64,000 nucleotides of DNA from Seriola aureovittata. Lineage: Eukaryota; Chordata; Actinopteri; Carangiformes; Carangidae. Of this stretch, positions 57,268-64,000 are shown one piece after another. Every line of letters starts with the position of its first letter. Position 1 is the first letter of the stretch. The stretch is taken from NCBI RefSeq assembly GCF_021018895.1, contig NC_079386.1:6562835-6626834 (forward strand), read 5' to 3'. A model generated the notes under the pieces. That model did no database searches and was not told where the DNA came from. It saw only the letters and a list, made by a program, of their open reading frames with translations. The position numbers and the translations under genes are program-made.

Positions 57268-58498
57268 GTGTGTGCTGGCACATGGAGGGTATATTTGGGG
57301 AACGCCTGGCTCTGCTTCTCCTTTTCTTTGTCTTGAACAGAGGATGTCAGCTTAGCAACCGCCCTCTCCAAACTGCAGCGGGTAAAGACATTCTTTTAAT
57401 TCGATTATTTGTTGCCGCAGTATCTGTAAGCTTCAGTGACGTGTCTCGAGGGTCAGATCAGACCACTGATGAGTGTCTCTGTCACTCCTCATATGTTTTA
57501 CTTCTTTAAAAGTGTTGCCAAAGACCCAAAATGGGTTTCCTTTGTTCTCGTTTGGTGGGTCTCCACATGAAACTGGGTGAAGGAACAAATGTCTTAGTTG
57601 CTGGAGCAGCTACCCAGCCATCAGAGGAGGGGGGGGCTCTATTTAAAGTTCCTCCCCTTCGGTTACTTTTTGGCTTTTTCCATGTCTTCCTAAAGAGTTC
57701 GGGCTATGTTGGGAGTCACTGCTGTTGTGGGCCTGCAGAGCCCACTGAGACGCTGAAGCCCACTGACACTGGGCCATTAAAATAAACGACCCAACTCTCT
57801 GTCTTTCACAGAACTTAAAAATCAAAACTGATTCAGAAGAAGTCAAGAAACTCATTAAACGATACGATCACAATCGACAAAACAGCTGGAGGTGAACCAG
57901 AGCACATGATTCAAACTCACTTTGTTTCATCCTCAGCTACTTTGGTTTGGACTCCAGATGCAGTAATCCTCGTTTCAGTGGATGTTTTTCTATTTGTCCT
58001 CTATCCTGAATCAAACTCAGCAGGTCTTCATGGGCCAGCACTAGACTGTTCCTGCGGAAATCAAATCATTTCTCTGTATTCGACTAAAAAATCTTGTTAA
58101 AATGTAAGTGCAGAAATCTGCTTGGGAAGTGAAATATGTTGAGCTGTTTCCACAATAACTCTCTACAAATGAGTGTCTGTCTTTTGAAACAGGAAAAAAA
58201 AAGGTAGGTCACTGCAGTAGAATCAAATAAAAACCGTCTTGGCTTTTGGAGATTCTTGAGATAAGTTGATTTGTTTTGTGAAAAGGTGGAATAGTCTAAT
58301 TATTCAGGCAGCTTTTTTTTCACTTGTTTTAAACAGATTTGAAGACTCAGTTACAGTTACAGACTTATTGTCAACAAATTCCACAAAACACACAATGAAT
58401 TCCTCTAATTCAATATTAATCCTGTCTGTGTAGTCAGAGCTTCATATAGATTCAACCTCTGTGTCAGAGCTCCACAGCTATTAAAAACACGTCAGAGA

Positions 58499-58720
58499 GC
58501 CACAGTTACACTGGGTGACATGTTCATTACCATTTACACACACTGTATAGTTTATTTTGACTGAATACACCTCTTTGCTGATGTATACTCATTAGAGCAC
58601 CAAATGTGTATTAATCTACAGCTGAAAATAGTCCCCAACAAATGGACAGTTCACTTGTGTTTGAGTAACGTCTGCTAAAATCCACAGTGTCTAGCCATTT
58701 TGGGAAATTACTGAGCCTTT
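58499..58720. mobile_element. Second, degraded copy of the TTTAAAGGAT element
   Basis: ACCAAATGTGTATTAATCTA, GCTGAAAATAGTCCCCAAC and TTTTGGGAAATTACTGAGCC align in order with 21705-21822. The 5' terminus is not recognisable. Confidence 0.6.
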
Positions 58721-58793
58721 ATTCAACCATACAGATGTATTTGGGAGCATTTTCAGCAGGCTTCCAGTGCTGCACATTCATTCATACCCACAC

Positions 58794-58812
58794 TCTCTCT
58801 CTCTCTCGCTCT

Positions 58813-58861
<49 letters not shown>
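58794..58861. repeat. (CT)n plus (CA)23 compound microsatellite
   Basis: CT run to 58813, then pure CA from 58816 to 58861. Confidence 0.95.
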
Positions 58862-58863
<2 letters not shown>

Positions 58864-59063
58864 TCTAACGAAAACACAATTATCATCTTACGGCCCCTCT
58901 ACCCCAAACATTCCCAATCCAGTTGTGTCAATGGAAAACGGAATGTGTGACATCATCAGCTAAACACCCCCACCTACACACACACAAACACACAAAACTA
59001 TTAGTGTGTTGACTGTAAGTTTCATGGAAGGCCGCAGTGTGTGTTTCCTCTGATTCCATGCCA

Positions 59064-59066
<3 letters not shown>

Positions 59067-59101
<35 letters not shown>
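59067..59101. repeat. (AG)17 microsatellite
   Basis: Pure AG tract. Confidence 0.95.
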
Positions 59102-59105
<4 letters not shown>

Positions 59106-59389
59106 AAGAGACTATACATCTGAATGGGCCACAGCACCTCATCGGGAGAGAGAGACATGAATGAACTTTGTTAAACTGGAGACTCTCTTGTAGTAGAAAT
59201 ACACACACACACACACACACATTACTGCAGTGTGACTCAGCGGGGTGACTGATGTTTGTATCGCTCAGTGGCCCCGTCGCTCTCGGCTGCCGTGGAAACT
59301 GTGGCGTCTTGAATAACTATAATATCATTAATGTGTCCGCTTCCACTTCTGCCCTGTTATTCTAATCCCAGTGTGTGTGTGTACGTACA

Positions 59390-59420
<31 letters not shown>

Positions 59421-60061
59421 ATGAAAGTATATGAAGAATGTGTCTCTCTGTATAGTAGTGCATGATGTGTGTGTGTGTGTGTGAGTGTGTGTGTTTGAGT
59501 TAAAAATTAGGGATGGCACAATTGTGTGTGTCTGTTATTTCAAATGCTGTGTGTATCATTATGTCTGACAGGATATTGTGTGTGTGGTCAGAGTGTGTAA
59601 GTAGATGTGAGTGTATGATAAATGATGTGTGTGTTATTTTGGGTTCTATGACAATGTAAGGAGAGGATTAGGCAAAGTTTTCCTGTTTCTAGGATGATGT
59701 TTGAGTCCAGTTGACCCATTTACCCCCATATACAAACACACGCATGAAAGCCAGGACACGTGCATGCACACACACGCACACACATGCTGTACGTACATCT
59801 TTTTCTTCAAGTTAATCAACTACATCATTTTATTTTTTTGTTTTACGTATGTTTTTTTTTTATATTTGTGAAAGGTAACAGACATCCCGTTTAAAAATGT
59901 GCGTTTGTGTGCATTTAAAGTCAGTCAATTCATAAGACTCGAGATGCGCACGTACACACACATACTCACACAACACTTAGCTAATTTAGACTGACAGGAG
60001 GAAAGTGGAGTTTCCACAAGGTGATAGTTTCTGAAGCTCAAGGTGTGAGGACACACAGTGG

Positions 60062-60062
<1 letters not shown>

Positions 60063-60129
<67 letters not shown>
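60063..60129. repeat. (CA)33 microsatellite
   Basis: Pure CA tract; frames reading Thr-His or Cys-Val through it are artefacts. Confidence 0.97.
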
Positions 60130-60132
<3 letters not shown>

Positions 60133-60863
60133 TGCAAAGTAGTGGAAATATTAAGAAAGAGTTGCCATTGTCTACAACAATTACCAGAACAAAGCCTGGG
60201 AATGTGTTCTTGTGAACAGTCTCCACACGGGGATGTCGCCGTTTCAGTTTAATTGAGCTTATTCACATTTACATTATAATTAAGAATGTAAAAAAAAAAG
60301 TGTGAAAGAAAAGTGAGAGAAGACGGGCACACAAATCATGTAAGTAGCAGATTTTACGAGAAGCTGTTGCTGCTGTTGTGTTGGTAGTATGAGAAAGAAT
60401 GATACAAAAAAGTACAAAAAAAATCAATCAAAGAGCTGCTGCTCTGCACTGCAAAAATTCTGATTTTATAACCTCGACGTTGTCTAACAAAATCAAAATC
60501 ACATCAATATCCAAACACATAAACTGAAGATAAAGCCTGTGCAGTGATGTCTGCTGTATTTACTGACGACAGAAGCGACAGAATATCTTTTTCATTTTGT
60601 CTCTCACACAGCGCACAGCCTCCGTCTGGGTAACAAACAGCAGCTCTGCCTCTGCCACTCACTGAACAGAGTAGACGAGGTGTGCCTGTTGCTCATGAGA
60701 CAATGCTGGCAACTCTCTTTTATGGAAAGTAGCTAAAGTTTGTCCACTGCAGGCAGGAAACGTCCTCCTGATAGAGACTGTTTGCATCAATTCATTTTGA
60801 CAGAGCAAAGGCCAATGGGGAAACTTGACTCAGTAATGCGGCATTTAGCTGACCAGTGTCGTA

Positions 60864-60905
60864 ACTCACTCACTCACTCACTCACTCACTCACTCACTCA
60901 CTCAC
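60864..60905. repeat. (ACTC)10 microsatellite
   Basis: Ten uninterrupted ACTC tetramers, just beyond the candidate 3' end of the minus-strand gene. Confidence 0.97.
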
Positions 60906-60949
60906 GGACATTCGGCATGAAGGGAAAAGGAAACAATGGGGGAAGAACA

Positions 60950-60959
60950 TTTATTTATT
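60950..60959 (-). promoter_or_regulatory. Candidate polyadenylation signal of the minus-strand gene (majin?)
   Basis: Two overlapping AATAAA words on the minus strand, 299 nt after the predicted stop. Confidence 0.5.
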
Positions 60960-61257
60960 AAGCTACAACAAAAAGATGGTGTAGAAAAGATTCTCCATCT
61001 CTGTAGCAATAATTCCTATTTTAGAACAAATCAGTGTAATGGGAGTGTGATCAGAGTACAACAAGAAACCTTAGGGAGATGGAAAAACCTCTACTGACAG
61101 ACAATCAATGGTGGATGAAGAAAACTAACAAATCTATACAATTTTGTTCGTGGAGAAATCAAAACACATGTTTATGCTCAGAGAAGAAACCAAAAAAACC
61201 CGAGTGAGGCTTCACCACTGGAACCAGTGAGACCCTCCTGTCTCTCTGACACAACTC

Positions 61258-61297
61258 TCAGGGGTCTCTGAAGAACAAGGAGAAGGGGAAGATATAG
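61258..61297 (-). CDS. Candidate majin terminal exon
   Basis: Acceptor CTGTCTCTCTCTTTGCAG is strong. With the two carried bases CA it reads HYIFPFSLFFRDP and TGA. Confidence 0.5.
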
Positions 61298-62781
61298 CTG
61301 CAAAGAGAGAGACAGAGAAACTTTAAAAGTCTGTTGTAGACGCACATGATTACTGCAGCTCTGTGCTCCTTGGTCTCATTCCATAAAACTGCTACTGTAA
61401 ATCATTGTTACCATAATAAGACTACATTTGTAAGATTGTTTGACATGTTCCTTCAATGTTGAGTTACTTTTGTCAGTCTCTGTTTTGCCTGAGGACGTCT
61501 GGCGTCTCAGCTTGTCTGAACAGACATTTCACAGGAATATTGTAATCTTTGTGCACATATTAGCTGGGTTTCCCCAATCCTTTATCATCTTTGGCAACTT
61601 TTTTTCTTGCAGATTTGCAGCACTAATGAGCTCTTGTTGTTTCTCCCATGGGTGTAGAAGTCAATGAAATCTACAGATAAGACGATGACATCTCAAACAC
61701 CTCCACAGGTCTGAGTCTTACCCCCGCTGTGTGCAGGTGAGGACCAGTATACCTGCTCACTGCTCACTCTGCTGTAATACTGACCTGGCCAGTCGAGCCA
61801 GAATCCCAGACCTCCTTGGGTCTGCATGTTCTCCTTCCTCCTCTCTCATGTCCTGTGATGTCCCAGGCTGCACTTCACCTGGAGTCCCACTTCCTCTGAT
61901 CATGTCAACACCTGATTTCAGCTGGGGTTTGTCAAACCCCTCCGTCCCTTTCTGTTGAAGAGAGTTAAAAGAAATCAAATGATGACAACGCCTGGTTAAC
62001 TAGCTAACTAACTGCGGTAGAAACCTAGCTTTACATCAAAAACAAAGAGTTGTCATATCATTAACTAACTGTAACTGTATTATTATGTGGGGCTACAGGT
62101 TTCCATAGAAAAAAGACATGACACTTCTACTTCATGCAAGCCGGTGAAACACCAGTCTTGGATGCCTCTTTTCAGTTTAGGCTAACATTAGCGACTCTGT
62201 CCTGCTTTGTATTGGATTTTGGGAAATTTACCACTAAGCTTATCAATTTTTCCTCGTCCTCCAAGTTTATCCAAGTAACTTTTTTATGGGTTTCTAATCT
62301 ATAATAATCTATAATAAACATTTAAATGATATTTTGCTTGAGAGAAAAACATCTGATATTACATATTTCTTATTCTGTCCTATAATAGTAGGGCTAAGTA
62401 CCCCTACAGCAAAATACAAAAACAATGCTGCTCCTCTGCATATTTATCATTGATCATCAACTTGTGTGGATGCTGACTTTTTACTTGGGACCAGTAAGCT
62501 TTGAAATGAAATGCATATGTAAGACCTTTTTTTGCATATGAGCTAGCTAAAAACAAGAACTTTTCTGGAGTTTTTATCCAATTCGCAGAGTTAGCTAGCT
62601 TGCTTATAGCTTACTTTACTTAATTTATAAAAATGTATAAAATTTGAGATCACTGCAATATTCAAACGTAATCCTATTTAAAGCTTTGTAGACTTGTATT
62701 GACACTTCCTTCTCAGTGTAGAAAAGAAAAGAAATAACTCAATGGGCTGACATAATTAGTTTAAATCATTTTTTCCACTTG

Positions 62782-62842
<61 letters not shown>

Positions 62843-63000
62843 AGGGGGGGGCAAAGCTCGAGACGGTGGAAAGAAATGTCAGAGTGGACAACTGTTAAAA
62901 AAAATGGATGCGATGAGATGAAGGGCCATGGACAAGAAGAGAGAGAGGGGGAAGAGACTTTGTTGCTGAAGCGCATCAGCAGAAACACACACACTCTCTA

Positions 63001-63042
<42 letters not shown>

Positions 63043-63452
63043 ACACTTTCTGTCTGACTCTTTGTCTGATGTAATGCTATTATTAACCTTAATCACACTT
63101 GTTATCCTACCTGTCTGCGCTAATGTTAGCCTGGGGCTGCAATAAAGGCAGAGATGCTACAAGTGTGTATGTGCGTGTGTGTGTGTGCGTGTGTGTGTGT
63201 GTTAGTACATGTGATAGAAGGGAAACGAAAGAGTGTTAGGAGATTGAAACTGGAAGATGACTTGTTGGATTCAATTAATTCGAAAGAACTATGGGCTGAA
63301 ATCTTCATTTGACATTTGAGGGAGTGACAAACCAGTTAACCAGTTAAATGTTATGAGTAAAAGACTGACATGAATGAGCAAGTATCACCTTGTCAGCAAG
63401 TCCAGGATCGTCTTTGACCTCTCCCTCGGCATGTGGATTGTCCATGTGCAGC
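61258..63452 (-). CDS. majin: 3' exons of an unnamed gene, probably majin (partial)
   Basis: Three minus-strand exons, 63389-63452, 61761-61951 and 61258-61297, have GT..AG borders and compatible phases (0 at the first junction, 2 at the second). They give about 97 residues to TGA. The peptide is hydrophilic and acidic (MDNPHAEGEVKDDPGLADK, TSQDMREEEGEHADPRRSG). It then turns amphipathic and hydrophobic at the extreme C-terminus (GILARLARSVLQQSEHYIFP then FSLFFRDP). MAJIN is the inner-nuclear-membrane anchor of the TERB1-TERB2-MAJIN meiotic telomere complex and has a C-terminal membrane segment. I did not recognise the residues themselves. The name rests on position: in human (from memory) MAJIN follows GPHA2 on the same strand. 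The upstream exons lie off the window, and the hydrophobic end is short for a membrane helix. Confidence 0.5.
61761..61951 (-). CDS. Candidate majin penultimate exon
   Basis: Acceptor CTCTCTTCAACAG; donor GAGCA|GTGAGC; 63 codons plus two bases, open throughout. Without splicing the frame stops two codons after the donor. Confidence 0.55.
62786..62840. repeat. (TG)n microsatellite
   Basis: Pure TG followed by G-rich GGGAGGGGGGG; inside the candidate majin intron. A CA tract at 63002-63040 lies further on. Confidence 0.95.
63389..63452 (-). CDS. Candidate majin upstream exon
   Basis: Reads LHMDNPHAEGEVKDDPGLADK between acceptor CAACTTTCAGCAG and donor ACAAG|GTGATA. The acceptor could also be three bases earlier (63455). 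Confidence 0.45.
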
Positions 63453-64000
63453 CTGCTGAAAGTTGGACATGACCAAGTTGCATTAACGGAACAATTACTT
63501 TTGCATTGAATTGAACAATTTTCCTTAAAAATAAAGTTCTGTAGTAATCATCAAAGAACCTATATAACCTAAAATAACCTAAAGTCCTATTTATCCTGCT
63601 TCTTGGACTTAGACAGCATTTACACTACTCTCTATATCAGAATTGTAATATAAAAGATTATATAAGGATATAATGTCTTTTTTATATTCAAGTTGGTGGG
63701 TGTCGTCCATCGTAGTGGCCTTTAGCTACATGGTGGTAAATTAAAATGCCTGATTTTGCAGGCACCACCAACGATTCTCATTGCTGACAAGTGTAAGTGC
63801 ATGACTGCGACAACAGTTCAACTTTTTACTTTACTCTTTGATATTTTTTGGTACAAGAATTGTATGAAGATATGCACCCTATGGAATGCATTACATTACA
63901 TACATTTAGCTGACACTGTCCAAAGTGACTTATCAGAGGTGCATTCAGCCACCACAGCCGCAAGAGCTACATGTTGTCAAAAATATTGACAATCTGACAG
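63453..64000. other. Intron of the minus-strand gene (inferred), repeat at its end
   Basis: No further exon of the minus-strand gene recognised. 63891-63960 holds the words TACATTTAGCTGACACTGTC, CAAAGTGACTTATC and GTGCATTCAGCC, the order of a ubiquitous teleost repeat (from memory). Confidence 0.5.

Larger units (their letters stand above)
56623..60949. other. Microsatellite-rich region between gpha2 and the majin candidate
   Basis: No exon supported on either strand. It contains a T22 run (56664-56685), CA tracts near 57092-57140, TG at 57225-57266, a repeat at 58499-58720, CT/CA at 58794-58861, GA at 59067-59101, CA at 59201-59220 and CA at 60063-60129. Confidence 0.65.

Noticed and set aside
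60864..60905. CRISPR-like array
   Set aside because: Tetranucleotide microsatellite without spacers; no CRISPR array occurs in this eukaryotic window.

Overview
This window looks like ordinary nuclear DNA from a ray-finned (teleost, probably percomorph) fish. Coding exons are small and separated by long introns with GT..AG borders. (AC)n/(TG)n microsatellites are very dense. There is a tRNA-derived SINE of a type common in teleosts and several short inverted-repeat elements. The proteins read as fish orthologues of vertebrate genes. I see no bacterial, viral or plasmid genes, no CRISPR array and no rRNA.

Layout. (1) 1-1452: the last coding exon of a BATF-family bZIP gene, best called batf2 (+ strand, 5' part lies outside the window), followed by its 3' UTR and an intergenic region with old repeats to about 4.5 kb. 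(2) 4.5-7.6 kb: two CpG-rich stretches that probably form the promoter and 5' UTR of the next gene. (3) 7649-42888: a complete 13-exon ppp2r5b (+), encoding a 522-residue B56-beta regulatory subunit of PP2A. All splice phases close, and intron 1 is 18.9 kb. (4) 42.9-49.8 kb: ppp2r5b 3' UTR and intergenic DNA with a TTAA-flanked MITE. (5) 49800-51555: two-exon gphb5 (+). (6) 53808-54553 with a 5' UTR exon near 56.5 kb: three-coding-exon gpha2 (-). (7) 54.6-61 kb: microsatellite-rich DNA with no gene recognised. (8) 61258-63452: three phase-compatible minus-strand exons of a gene whose 5' part is off the window, probably majin by position.

Biology. gpha2 and gphb5 encode the two cystine-knot subunits of thyrostimulin. 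Here they are convergent neighbours with stop codons 2.25 kb apart. From memory, in human GPHA2 sits with PPP2R5B, MAJIN and BATF2 on 11q13, while GPHB5 is on chromosome 14 near PPP2R5E. The window therefore keeps the two hormone genes together beside a PPP2R5 gene, probably the arrangement before the vertebrate genome duplications. No other functional link between batf2, ppp2r5b and majin is evident.

The most unusual sequence features are pure TG tracts lying immediately before 3' splice sites (ppp2r5b exons 6 and 11, gphb5 exon 2), four perfect short hairpins, shifted N-glycosylation sites in both thyrostimulin subunits, and three TIR elements sharing TTAAAGG-like termini. I found no convincing new multi-gene system.
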